Shown one piece after another: positions 41,867 through 48,990 of a DNA stretch of 64,000 nt (position 1 is its first letter; each line of letters begins with the position of its first letter). Below the pieces are notes generated by a model. The model was not told the origin of the DNA. It made no database searches and saw only the letters and a list, made by a program, of their open reading frames with translations. The stretch spans positions 496,001-560,000 of the forward strand of contig JAAMEZ010000006.1 in assembly GCA_013322215.1 (NCBI GenBank). The letters are read 5' to 3'. The position numbers and the translations under genes were made by a program. Source of the stretch: Martinezella rhizogenes (lineage in GTDB: Bacteria; Pseudomonadota; Alphaproteobacteria; Rhizobiales; Rhizobiaceae).

Positions 41867-42841
41867 ATGCCTGCCCGCCACACGAAGGTGCTCATCATCG
41901 GTTCCGGCCCAGCCGGTTACACCGCCGCGGTTTATGCCGCGCGCGCGATGCTGCAGCCGGTTCTGATCGCCGGTCTCGAACAAGGCGGCCAGCTGATGAT
42001 CACGACCGATGTCGAGAACTATCCGGGCTTTGCCGATCCGATCCAGGGGCCATGGCTGATGGAGCAGATGCTGCAGCAGGCCCAGCATGTCGGCGCCGAG
42101 ATCGTCAACGACCTCGTGACGGAAGTCGATACCAGCAAGCGTCCTTTCGTCGCCCATACCGACAGCGGCCAGGTCTGGACCGCCGACACGCTCATCATTG
42201 CTACCGGCGCGAAGGCAAAGTGGCTCGGTATCGAAAGCGAGCAGCATTTCCAGGGCTTCGGCGTCTCTGCCTGTGCCACCTGCGACGGCTTCTTCTATCG
42301 CAACAAGGACGTGATCGTGGTCGGCGGCGGCAACAGCGCCGTCGAGGAAGCGCTTTACCTTTCCAACATCGCCAAATCGGTGACTGTGGTGCATCGCCGC
42401 GACACTTTCCGTTCGGAAAAGATCCTGCAGGAGCGTCTGTTCGCCAAGGCAAACGTGAGGATACTCTGGAATACCGAGGTTGCCGAGATCACCGGCACGC
42501 CGGCCAAGCCGCCGATGCCGCCATCGGTCACGGGTGCCCGCCTGCGCGATGCGCGCACTGGCGCCATCACCGACATGCCGATCGACGGCGTCTTCGTTGC
42601 CATCGGCCATGCGCCGGCAACCGAGCTGTTCAAGGGCAAGCTGAAACTGAAAGACAATGGTTATCTCTGGACCGCACCGGATTCGACCGCGACAAACGTG
42701 GAGGGAATCTATGCCGCCGGTGACGTGACCGACGATACGTTCCGGCAGGCGATCACAGCAGCGGGGATGGGCTGCATGGCCGCGCTTGAGGCAGAACGCT
42801 ACTTGACCGGGCACATGCCCGTCGCCGTGGCTGCGGAGTGA
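41867..42841 (+). CDS. trxB: Thioredoxin reductase
   Basis: A 324-residue flavoprotein that reduces thioredoxin with NADPH. Seen motifs: FAD-binding GSGPAGYTAAVYAARA (about 12-27), the redox-active pair CATC at 136-139, NADPH-binding VVGGGNSAVEEALYLS (about 149-164), and the C-terminal FAD motif YAAGDVTDDTFRQAITAAG (about 283-301). Length and motif spacing are normal for the low-molecular-weight class. ATG 41867 is preceded by AAAGGA; the open frame's earlier TTG is rejected. It is followed, after 23 bases, by the lsrB gene, which probably shares its transcript. Confidence 0.96.
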   Translation: MPARHTKVLIIGSGPAGYTAAVYAARAMLQPVLIAGLEQGGQLMITTDVENYPGFADPIQGPWLMEQMLQQAQHVGAEIVNDLVTEVDTSKRPFVAHTDSGQVWTADTLIIATGAKAKWLGIESEQHFQGFGVSACATCDGFFYRNKDVIVVGGGNSAVEEALYLSNIAKSVTVVHRRDTFRSEKILQERLFAKANVRILWNTEVAEITGTPAKPPMPPSVTGARLRDARTGAITDMPIDGVFVAIGHAPATELFKGKLKLKDNGYLWTAPDSTATNVEGIYAAGDVTDDTFRQAITAAGMGCMAALEAERYLTGHMPVAVAAE

Positions 42842-42864
42842 TGCAGCCGATGAGGGGAAACGGC

Positions 42865-43761
42865 ATGCCATTGGATTGGGACAAGCTGCGTATCTTTCAC
42901 GCGGCTGCCGAAGCGGGTTCGTTCACGCATGCGGCCGACAAGTTGCATTTGTCCCAATCCGCGATCAGCCGACAAGTCAGCGCTCTCGAGCAGGATGTCG
43001 GCATAAAACTCTTTCATCGCCATGCGCGCGGCCTCATCCTGACGGAACAGGGTGAGTTGCTCTACCGCACCGCCCATGATGTTCTGCTGAAGCTCGAAAC
43101 GGTCAAGATGCAATTGACCGAAACGACCGACAAGCCGAGCGGCAAGCTGCGCGTCACGACGACCGTTGGCCTCGGCCAGGGCTGGCTGACCGACAAGATC
43201 CAGGAATTCCTGCAGCTCTATCCCGACATGTCGATCCAGCTCATCCTCGACAACGAAGAGCTGGACGTGAACATGCGCCACGCAGACTGCGCCATTCGCC
43301 TGCGCCAGCCGCAGCAATCGGATCTGATCCAACGCAAGCTCTTCACCGTGCACATGCACGTCTATGCCGCCCCCTCCTACATCAACCGCTACGGCGAACC
43401 GCAGTCGGTTGAGGATCTGGACGAGCATCGCATCATCAGCTTCGGCGAGCCGGCACCGAATTACCTGCTTGACGTCAACTGGCTGGAGATCGCCGGCCGC
43501 TCATCCGACAATAAGCGCGTGCCGCATCTGCAGATCAACAGCCAGACGTCGATCAAGCGGGCCTGCCTGCTCGGTATCGGCATCGCCGTGCTGCCGGACT
43601 ATATCGTCGGCCGTGACCCCGGCCTCATTCAGCTGGCGATCAATGCAGATGTGCCATCCTTCGACACCTATTTCTGCTATCCTGACGAGATGAAGAACGC
43701 GGCCAAGCTCAAGGTTTTTCGTGATTTTATCGTGGCGAAAGCTCGTAACTGGAATTTCTGA
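42865..43761 (+). CDS. lsrB: LysR-type regulator LsrB
   Basis: A 298-residue LysR regulator immediately downstream of trxB, the position of lsrB in Sinorhizobium and Agrobacterium. The HTH (about 5-64; AADKLHLSQSAISRQVSALE) and effector domain (about 93-295) are intact. Its three cysteines, at 142, 234 and 271, have the spacing reported for the redox-sensing cysteines of S. meliloti LsrB (146, 238, 275, if a 4-residue longer start is used). LsrB affects LPS, glutathione and oxidative-stress genes; its Brucella ortholog VtlR controls abcR2. The AbcR-like RNA genes directly follow, so control by LsrB is a natural inference. ATG 42865 follows GGGGAAA. Confidence 0.85.
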   Translation: MPLDWDKLRIFHAAAEAGSFTHAADKLHLSQSAISRQVSALEQDVGIKLFHRHARGLILTEQGELLYRTAHDVLLKLETVKMQLTETTDKPSGKLRVTTTVGLGQGWLTDKIQEFLQLYPDMSIQLILDNEELDVNMRHADCAIRLRQPQQSDLIQRKLFTVHMHVYAAPSYINRYGEPQSVEDLDEHRIISFGEPAPNYLLDVNWLEIAGRSSDNKRVPHLQINSQTSIKRACLLGIGIAVLPDYIVGRDPGLIQLAINADVPSFDTYFCYPDEMKNAAKLKVFRDFIVAKARNWNF

Positions 43762-43791
43762 CGAAGGTAAGCCACTGATAACGAACTCTTT

Positions 43792-43840
43792 TTACGGCTA
43801 GTATATCAGCCACGCATATGACGCATAGCTGATATGCACA
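43792..43840 (+). promoter_or_regulatory. Third, upstream copy of the sRNA promoter module
   Basis: TTACGG (43792-43797), a 17-base spacer, CATATG (43815-43820), then AGCTGATATGCACA starting at 43827, 7 bases after the -10 box. The same layout with CATA-type -10 boxes and AGCTGATGCACA at the start point occurs before both sRNA genes. No sRNA body follows this copy. Confidence 0.5.
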
Positions 43841-43848
43841 AATGAGAG

Positions 43849-43877
43849 TTGAAGCCTGCACATTTAACTACCATATC
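43849..43877 (+). promoter_or_regulatory. Promoter of the first AbcR-like sRNA
   Basis: TTGAAG (43849-43854), a 17-base spacer and CATATC (43872-43877). The predicted start, 7 bases after the -10 box (43884), is exactly where sequence identity between the two sRNA copies begins, which supports the assignment. Confidence 0.7.
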
Positions 43878-43883
43878 GCACAT

Positions 43884-43999
43884 AGCTGATGCACACGGTG
43901 GCTTTTCCTCCCAGTTCCACCGCATTGGCTGTTCCCCTCTGGAGGTTTTTGACCTTCATACCTATAGGGCCCTGGTTTACTCCGGAGGCCCTTTTTTTT
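43884..43999 (+). ncRNA. abcR: AbcR-like trans-acting sRNA (alpha-r15 family), copy 1
   Basis: About 116 bases, nearly identical to the next copy. It carries the CTCCCAGTTCC stretch (43909-43919), which holds the CUCCCA anti-Shine-Dalgarno motif of AbcR1/AbcR2, followed by a GGCTGTTCCCC region and ending in an intrinsic terminator: GGGCCCTGG with CCGGAGGCCC, then eight T (43992-43999). AbcR RNAs work with Hfq and silence many ABC-transporter and uptake genes by blocking ribosome binding. In S. meliloti two such RNAs lie in tandem beside lsrB, the same place as here. Family call from motifs and context. Confidence 0.85.
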
Positions 44000-44051
44000 G
44001 CCCTTTTGCTGCTGACGTAGCAAACGCATAACTGCCATGCACAAAAAAGCA

Positions 44052-44080
44052 TTGCGCACTGCACAAATTAGCATCATAAC
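44052..44080 (+). promoter_or_regulatory. Promoter of the second AbcR-like sRNA
   Basis: TTGCGC (44052-44057), a 17-base spacer and CATAAC (44075-44080). The predicted start at 44087 again coincides with the first base of the repeated sRNA body. Confidence 0.7.
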
Positions 44081-44086
44081 GCACTC

Positions 44087-44203
44087 AGCTGATGCACACG
44101 GTGGCTTTTCCTCCCAGTTCCACCGCATTGGCTGTTCCCCTCTGGAGGTTTTGACCTTCACACCTATAAGGGCCCTGGTTTATACCGGTGGCCCTCTTTT
44201 TTT
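44087..44203 (+). ncRNA. abcR: AbcR-like trans-acting sRNA (alpha-r15 family), copy 2
   Basis: About 117 bases, 203 bases downstream of copy 1 and matching it except for a few positions: 4 instead of 5 T after GGAGG, CACACC for CATACC, CTATAAGGG for CTATAGGG, and a slightly different terminator loop (GGGCCCTGG with CCGGTGGCCC, then a T-rich run ending 44203). The CTCCCAGTTCC seed region is identical (44111-44121). The promoters of the copies differ much more than the bodies, so they are probably induced under different conditions while sharing targets. Confidence 0.85.
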
Positions 44204-44268
44204 GCCCATTTTCTAAGCACACGCTCCGGCTGCCTTGCAGAAAATAATGTTCTGCGCCGCCCTTGATA

Positions 44269-44307
44269 TATCGAAAAGCATCGATACATAAATCGAAATT
44301 ATTCGAT
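44269..44307 (+). promoter_or_regulatory. Two palindromic operators upstream of arsR-type gene
   Basis: Site 1: TATCGA-AAAGCA-TCGATA (44269-44286). Site 2: ATCGAA-ATTA-TTCGAT (44292-44307). Both are perfect inverted repeats of an ATCGA half-site, 5 bases apart and within 60 bases of the ArsR-type start codon. They are likely self-repression sites. Confidence 0.7.
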
Positions 44308-44325
44308 ATTCATGCGGTGAACGCC

Positions 44326-44619
44326 ATGGACAAGAACGAGATATTGAAGGCTCTGGCCCATCCGGCCCGGCTCGAAATCCTCAACCACCTGAAAGACCCG
44401 TACGCTCATTTCCCGACCCAGGAACACCCGCTGGAGCTTGGCGTTTGCGCCAGCCAGTTCGAACGCTGCGGCCTGTCACAGTCGACCGTATCGGCCCATT
44501 TGAGCACGCTGCATCGCGCCGGTCTGGTGACGACGCGACGCCTCGGCCAATGGATTTTCTACAAGCGCAACGAGGAGACCATCGCCGAATTCCTCGAAGC
44601 CATGCAGAAGGAACTGTGA
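44326..44619 (+). CDS. ArsR family transcriptional repressor
   Basis: A 97-residue winged-helix regulator. MDKNEILKALAHPARLEIL is the classical ArsR start, and the recognition helix is in SQSTVSAHLSTLHRAGLVTTRR (about 52-73), with the wing QWIFYKRNEETI. Two cysteines (in LGVCASQFERCGLS) could bind metal or react with electrophiles. ATG 44326 is chosen; the frame begins further upstream but inside the operator region. It is followed 2 bases later by the stub of an MFS exporter, and then by an ene-reductase, which suggests it originally controlled detoxification of an electrophile or toxicant. Confidence 0.88.
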   Translation: MDKNEILKALAHPARLEILNHLKDPYAHFPTQEHPLELGVCASQFERCGLSQSTVSAHLSTLHRAGLVTTRRLGQWIFYKRNEETIAEFLEAMQKEL

Positions 44620-44621
44620 AG

Positions 44622-44705
44622 ATGCGTCATGCGCTCCTCGTGCTCGCGCTCAATTCCTTCGCCATCGGCGCAACCGAAAAAGAAGAGGCACCTACCTCTT
44701 CCTGA
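44622..44705 (+). pseudogene. Remnant of an MFS exporter gene (N-terminal stub)
   Basis: A 27-codon frame that starts 2 bases after the arsR-type stop. Its first 19 residues, MRHALLVLALNSFAIGATE, match the N-terminus of YdhP/AraJ-type MFS exporters (typically ...LALSxFAIGTTEF...), which are often found directly behind such ArsR genes. The remainder, KEEAPTSS, is unrelated and may be the old C-terminus after an internal deletion of over a kilobase. A GAAGAGG/CCTCTTC hairpin overlaps the end. It is either dead or a tiny leftover peptide. Confidence 0.65.
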
Positions 44706-44752
44706 TCCCCTCCTCCTCTCTTTCTTCTCTCCCTCATAGAAAGGACTACCCC

Positions 44753-45865
44753 ATGACCAAATTGTTCGAACCGACGAAGCTCGGCGATATTTCCATCGCC
44801 AACCGCATCGTCATGGCGCCCCTGACGCGCAATCGCTCGCCGAATGCTGTGCCGAACGATCTGAATGTCAAATATTATGCCCAGCGCGCGACCGCGGGCC
44901 TGATCATCACCGAGGCAACGGCAATCACCCATCAGGGTCAAGGCTACGCCGACGTTCCCGGTCTCTACAGCAAGGAAGCACTGGACGGCTGGAAGAAGGT
45001 GACGGACGCGGTACACGCCAATGGCGGCAAGATCGTCGTGCAGATGTGGCATGTCGGCCGTATCTCCCATACCACCCTGCAGCCGAATGGCGGCAAGCCG
45101 GTCTCGTCGACCTCCAGGCGCGCTGAAAACTCCAAAACCTATCTGGTCAACAGCGATGGCACCGGCGGCTTTGCCGACGTTTCCGAGCCGCGCGCACTCG
45201 AAACCTCCGAAATAGCGGGCATCATCGAAGATTACCGCAAGGCCGCCCGCGCTGCGATCGATGCCGGTTTCGACGGCGTCGAGATCCATGGCGCCAACGG
45301 CTATCTGATCGACCAGTTCCTGCGTGGCGACATCAATGACCGTACCGACCAGTATGGTGGCTCGATCGAGAACCGCACCCGCTTCCTGTTCGAAGTGGTC
45401 GATGCCATCACCAAGGAAATCGGCGCAGGCCGCACGGCGATCCGCATCTCGCCGGTCACGCCCTCTGGCGACGCCAGCGATCCCGCCCCGCAGCAGCTCT
45501 TCACTAAGGTCGTTGAAGGCCTGGCGAAATACGACCTCGCCTATATCCACGTCGTTGAAGGCCAGACCGGCGGCAAGCGCGACTTCCTGCCTTTCGACTA
45601 CGATGCGCTGCACACGGCCTATAAGGCTGCAGGCGGCACGGCTGGCTGGATGCTCAACAATGCCTACACCCGTGAAATGGCGATCGAAGCCGTCGATAGC
45701 GGCAAGGCCGATGTCGTTGCCTTCGGCAAGCCGTTTATTTCGAACCCGGATCTCGTTCGCCGCCTGAAGGAAAACGCACCGCTCGCAACGTGGGATCAGG
45801 CAACGCTCTACGGCGGCGGCGCCAAGGGCTATGCCGATTATCCGACGCTCGACGAAGCAGCCTGA
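44753..45865 (+). CDS. nemA: Old yellow enzyme-family ene-reductase (NemA-like)
   Basis: A 370-residue FMN-dependent oxidoreductase that reduces activated alkenes or nitro compounds such as N-ethylmaleimide with NAD(P)H. Seen: start LFEPTKLGDISIANRIVMAPLTRNR, the WHVGRISH segment (about 99-106), the active-site pair in VEIHGANGYLIDQFL (about 181-195), FMN loop YGGSIENRTRFLFEV (about 202-216), and VAFGKPFISNPDLVRRL near the end. AAAGGA lies before the ATG. It is behind the ArsR-type gene and the exporter remnant, and may have been part of that operon. A terminator follows. Confidence 0.92.
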   Translation: MTKLFEPTKLGDISIANRIVMAPLTRNRSPNAVPNDLNVKYYAQRATAGLIITEATAITHQGQGYADVPGLYSKEALDGWKKVTDAVHANGGKIVVQMWHVGRISHTTLQPNGGKPVSSTSRRAENSKTYLVNSDGTGGFADVSEPRALETSEIAGIIEDYRKAARAAIDAGFDGVEIHGANGYLIDQFLRGDINDRTDQYGGSIENRTRFLFEVVDAITKEIGAGRTAIRISPVTPSGDASDPAPQQLFTKVVEGLAKYDLAYIHVVEGQTGGKRDFLPFDYDALHTAYKAAGGTAGWMLNNAYTREMAIEAVDSGKADVVAFGKPFISNPDLVRRLKENAPLATWDQATLYGGGAKGYADYPTLDEAA

Positions 45866-45902
45866 TTAAGGCTTCCCAACCAGATTGCGCTTTCGACAAA
45901 GA

Positions 45903-45931
45903 GCCCTCGCAACTCATGCTGCGGGGGCTTT
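45903..45931 (+). terminator. Terminator after nemA
   Basis: GCCCTCGCA (45903-45911) pairs with TGCGGGGGC (45920-45928; one G-T pair) across an 8-base loop and is followed by TTTCC. Confidence 0.72.
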
Positions 45932-45998
45932 CCATATCGGCTTCTGAAGCGGGTGCAACGAGCCAGGCCGAACAGGCATCCGCGCGGTAAAGATCTCC

Positions 45999-46976
45999 TC
46001 ACGCAGCTTGCAGGCAACCGATCGACGCCAGGCTGCTGCGAACCGCCTCATCGATCGGCGTATGAGGCTCTTCGCCGAGTGCAGCCACGAGCTTGTCATT
46101 CCGCATCTGCAGCGGCACGTCCCATAGATAGCTCATTTCGCGCAGTTCCCGCATCAATGTCACGAAGGGAGCGGCCAGCGGCACCATCCACCAGGGAAAC
46201 GACTTCACCTTCACCCTATGTCCAAGCACACGCTGCACGGCTTCGATCATCTGCCTTCCGTCTCCATCCCAATGGCCACGCATATGATAGACGGCGAAGG
46301 CCGGCAGCTGGTCGCCCTTCTCGATCAACCGGATCATGGTTTCGGCGACATCAGGCAAATAGGCCCATTGATGGCCGACACCGCGCTTGCCCGGATAGGT
46401 CATCGAGCTGATAGGCTTGCCCGGCGTCACCATGGCTTGAGAAAACCAGCTGTTGGCGCGGGCGCCGCCGAAGAAATCACCGGCGCGTACGATGATGACA
46501 GGGGTATCGCCCTGCTCTGCTGCCGCCCTCAGACGCCGCTCCATCTGCACGCGGATGGCGCCCTTGCGGGTCTTCGGCCGTTGCGCGCTGTCTTCCGTGA
46601 CATTCGGGAACACATCGGGACCGAAATTATAGACCGTACCGGGCAGCACGATGCGCGCACCGACCGCCTTGGCGGCGGCGATCGTATTGTCGAGCATCGG
46701 CAGGACGACCTTGCCCCAATTGCGATAGCCGGGCGGGTTGACGGCATGCACGATGACATCCGCACCTTGCGCGGCCTTCAGAACATCCTCCGCCTGCATG
46801 GCATCGCCCTGGAACCAGTCGAACTCCGGCTGGCGGCGGGCGGCCTCGGCCGCATTGCGGTTCAGTGCCCGGATACGCCAGCCGCGAAGGGCAAGCCCTT
46901 CCGCGACAGCGCCGCCAATGCCGCCGGTAGCGCCGAGTATCAGGGCCGTTTTGTTATTTTCTGTCTGGTTGCTCAT
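45999..46976 (-). CDS. NAD-dependent epimerase/dehydratase-like protein
   Basis: A 325-residue extended/atypical SDR. The Rossmann motif is LILGATGGIGGAVAEGLALRG near residues 12-32. The active-site region has VLPGTVYNFGPDVFPN (Tyr of the YxxxK-type motif is less clear), and the C-terminal part contains GHQWAYLPDVAETMIRLIE, usual for this group. The substrate is unknown; it may act on an aldehyde or a nucleotide sugar. ATG 46976 has GGAG at 6 bases, better than the frame's earlier start. It is divergent from the LysR gene at 47069, a likely regulator. Confidence 0.82.
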   Translation of the reverse strand: MSNQTENNKTALILGATGGIGGAVAEGLALRGWRIRALNRNAAEAARRQPEFDWFQGDAMQAEDVLKAAQGADVIVHAVNPPGYRNWGKVVLPMLDNTIAAAKAVGARIVLPGTVYNFGPDVFPNVTEDSAQRPKTRKGAIRVQMERRLRAAAEQGDTPVIIVRAGDFFGGARANSWFSQAMVTPGKPISSMTYPGKRGVGHQWAYLPDVAETMIRLIEKGDQLPAFAVYHMRGHWDGDGRQMIEAVQRVLGHRVKVKSFPWWMVPLAAPFVTLMRELREMSYLWDVPLQMRNDKLVAALGEEPHTPIDEAVRSSLASIGCLQAA

Positions 46977-47068
46977 GGTCATCTCCATCGGTTTCGATGA
47001 GCTGACTATGCTTCGCGCCGACGATAAACGAAATTGCCAAAAAATCTGCAGATGCTATACATAAATGT

Positions 47069-47977
47069 ATGGCATTACATTCTGATCCAAGCTGGGATTT
47101 CTATCGCACATTTCTCGCCGTGCTGGAGCACGGCTCGCTGTCGGCCGCTGCCCGCGAACTCGGCCTGACACAGCCGACGGTCGGCCGTCATATCGACGCG
47201 TTGGAGCAATCGGTCGGCGCGGAATTGTTCACGCGGTCGCAGCAGGGTCTGCTGCCGACCGATACCGCCCTCGTTCTGAAGCCTTACGCCGAGACACTGG
47301 CAAGTACCACCGCAGCCCTACTGCGTGCGGCGTCCAGCTCGAAGGACGAGGTCAGCGGCACGGTGCGCATCAGCGCCAGCGAGGTCATCGGTGTCGAAGT
47401 ATTGCCACCGATTCTTGCCAGGCTGCAGGCGCGTTACCCCGATCTGAACGTGGAGCTATCTGCCTCCGATGCCGTGGAGGATCTGCTGCAGCGTGAAGCC
47501 GATATCGCCGTGCGCATGGTCGCGCCGGCGCAGGAGGCGTTGTTGGCTCGACATATCGGCATCGTCTCACTCGGCCTGTTCGCGCATCGCGACTATGTCC
47601 AACACAACAGGAAGCCTGAAACCGTCGGGGAATTGCGCAGGCACAAGCTCATCGGCTTTGACCGCCAGACTGCCTATATACGCATGATGACGAAGCGCTA
47701 TCCGATGCTCGAAGGCGCCACCTTCAGCTTTCGTTCCGATCACAGCATCGCGCTCCATAATGCACTGCGCGCCGGCATGGGCATCAGCTTCCTTCAAATC
47801 CCCTTGGCAAACCGCGATCCGAACCTCGTGCGCGTGTTGCCGGAGATTGAAGTGTCGATCGACACCTGGGTCGTCATGCACGAAAATCTCAAGACATCAC
47901 CACGCTGTCGCGTAACGTTCGACGCTCTCGTCGAGGGATTGCTCGATTATATCAAGGAAAACAATCGGGAAGCATGA
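47069..47977 (+). CDS. LysR family transcriptional regulator
   Basis: A 302-residue LysR regulator with HTH at about 9-66 (AARELGLTQPTVGRHIDALEQ) and an effector domain (about 93-295). Note the variant TVGRH in place of the common AVSRQ at the recognition helix, typical of a subset of LysR proteins. It faces the epimerase-type gene with a 92-base shared promoter region. The GrpB gene overlaps its stop by 4 bases (ATGA), so the two are translated from one message. Confidence 0.87.
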   Translation: MALHSDPSWDFYRTFLAVLEHGSLSAAARELGLTQPTVGRHIDALEQSVGAELFTRSQQGLLPTDTALVLKPYAETLASTTAALLRAASSSKDEVSGTVRISASEVIGVEVLPPILARLQARYPDLNVELSASDAVEDLLQREADIAVRMVAPAQEALLARHIGIVSLGLFAHRDYVQHNRKPETVGELRRHKLIGFDRQTAYIRMMTKRYPMLEGATFSFRSDHSIALHNALRAGMGISFLQIPLANRDPNLVRVLPEIEVSIDTWVVMHENLKTSPRCRVTFDALVEGLLDYIKENNREA

Positions 47978-48492
47978 TGGGATCGGCGGTTGAACTGGTG
48001 CCTTACGACCGTGCATGGCCGGAGGATTTCGAACACATTCGCGAAAAGCTCGAACGATTGCTGGCGCCCTACGCGGTCACGATAGAGCACATCGGTAGCA
48101 CATCCGTTCCCGGCATCGCCGCAAAACCGCTGATCGACGTCGACATCATCCTGCGTAGTGCTGCCGATATCCCCGTGGCAACACAGCGCCTTCTCGACCA
48201 AGGCTACGAACCACGCGGCAATCGCTATGACGACGATGTCTGGGCCTTCATGCGGCGCGACGGCAGACCGCCGGAACGCATCTATCTCTGCCCGCCCAAC
48301 AACCGGACGCACGAGCACAGGGTGATCTTTCGGGATTATCTTCGTGCGCACCCGGCAGAAGCCACGGCCTATGCAGCGCTGAAACTGGAGCTCGCCGAAA
48401 TCCATCGGCATGACGGCGATCGCTACACCGCCGAGAAGCGTCACTTCATCGACGCGATCATGGAAAAGGCATCAAACAAACCGAAGGGCTAA
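47974..48492 (+). CDS. GrpB family protein (UPF0157)
   Basis: A 172-residue protein of the GrpB/UPF0157 nucleotidyltransferase-like fold. Conserved blocks seen are the start VELVPYDRAWPEDFEHIRE, the IEHIGSTSVPGIAAKPLIDVDI signature (about 37-58; H, G-S-T-S-V-P, and D-x-D), and the EHRVIFRDYLRAHPAEATAYAALK segment (about 104-127). The start overlaps the LysR stop. Biochemical role is unknown; some members are fused to CoaE. The end overlaps the convergent DUF2188 gene by 4 bases. Confidence 0.9.
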   Translation: MMGSAVELVPYDRAWPEDFEHIREKLERLLAPYAVTIEHIGSTSVPGIAAKPLIDVDIILRSAADIPVATQRLLDQGYEPRGNRYDDDVWAFMRRDGRPPERIYLCPPNNRTHEHRVIFRDYLRAHPAEATAYAALKLELAEIHRHDGDRYTAEKRHFIDAIMEKASNKPKG

Positions 48493-48770
48493 GCGCCAGG
48501 GGCAGTATCGACCGGCGGGAAATGCATCTGGCCGTCGATGACCTCAGTTTCGGGGCGATCACCGCCATCGGCATATTCCTCATGCCATTTGCCGCTCTCA
48601 TCCTGCCAACTGATTTCGGCTGAATCTCCCCCGATTTGCTGTTCGGCCGCCACGATCCTGGCTGCCTCTACCGCCTCGGAATGTGTTGGAAACGCTTCCG
48701 AATAAACGTCTCGGAAGCGGTAAGCCCATCCACCGTCATGCGGCACGATTTCGTAAACGACCTTGACCAT
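48489..48770 (-). CDS. DUF2188 protein
   Basis: A 93-residue protein. The core VPHDGGWAYRFRDVYSEAFPTHSEAVEAA (split around residue 20) is the typical DUF2188 pattern: a Gly-Trp-x-x-x strand, then a T-x-x-E-A-x-x-A-A helix. The tail is acidic, with a Pro-rich end. No function is known. It ends convergently with the GrpB gene. Confidence 0.8.
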   Translation of the reverse strand: MVKVVYEIVPHDGGWAYRFRDVYSEAFPTHSEAVEAARIVAAEQQIGGDSAEISWQDESGKWHEEYADGGDRPETEVIDGQMHFPPVDTAPGA

Positions 48771-48990
48771 TCAGACCCTCCTTCTCATCTGCCAAGACCT
48801 CCGAACCGGACGTTGCCGGCAGAATCGCGTGCATCTGAGACGGGTTCGAGAATGCCGCGGCATTGTGGTTGGGCAGACCTATCCGCGCAGTATTCCATTA
48901 AACCGCGTTAACTGCAAATTTCGCCCTCTTCCTTGCAAGCTTGATGTGCGAAATCCTTGCTTTAGAGTGCAACCGTGAATCGGCGCAAAG

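Noticed and set aside
43800-44210. The sRNA repeats as an insertion-sequence or transposon remnant
   Set aside because: Each unit has its own promoter and terminator, no inverted ends or target duplication, and the place matches the known AbcR locus.
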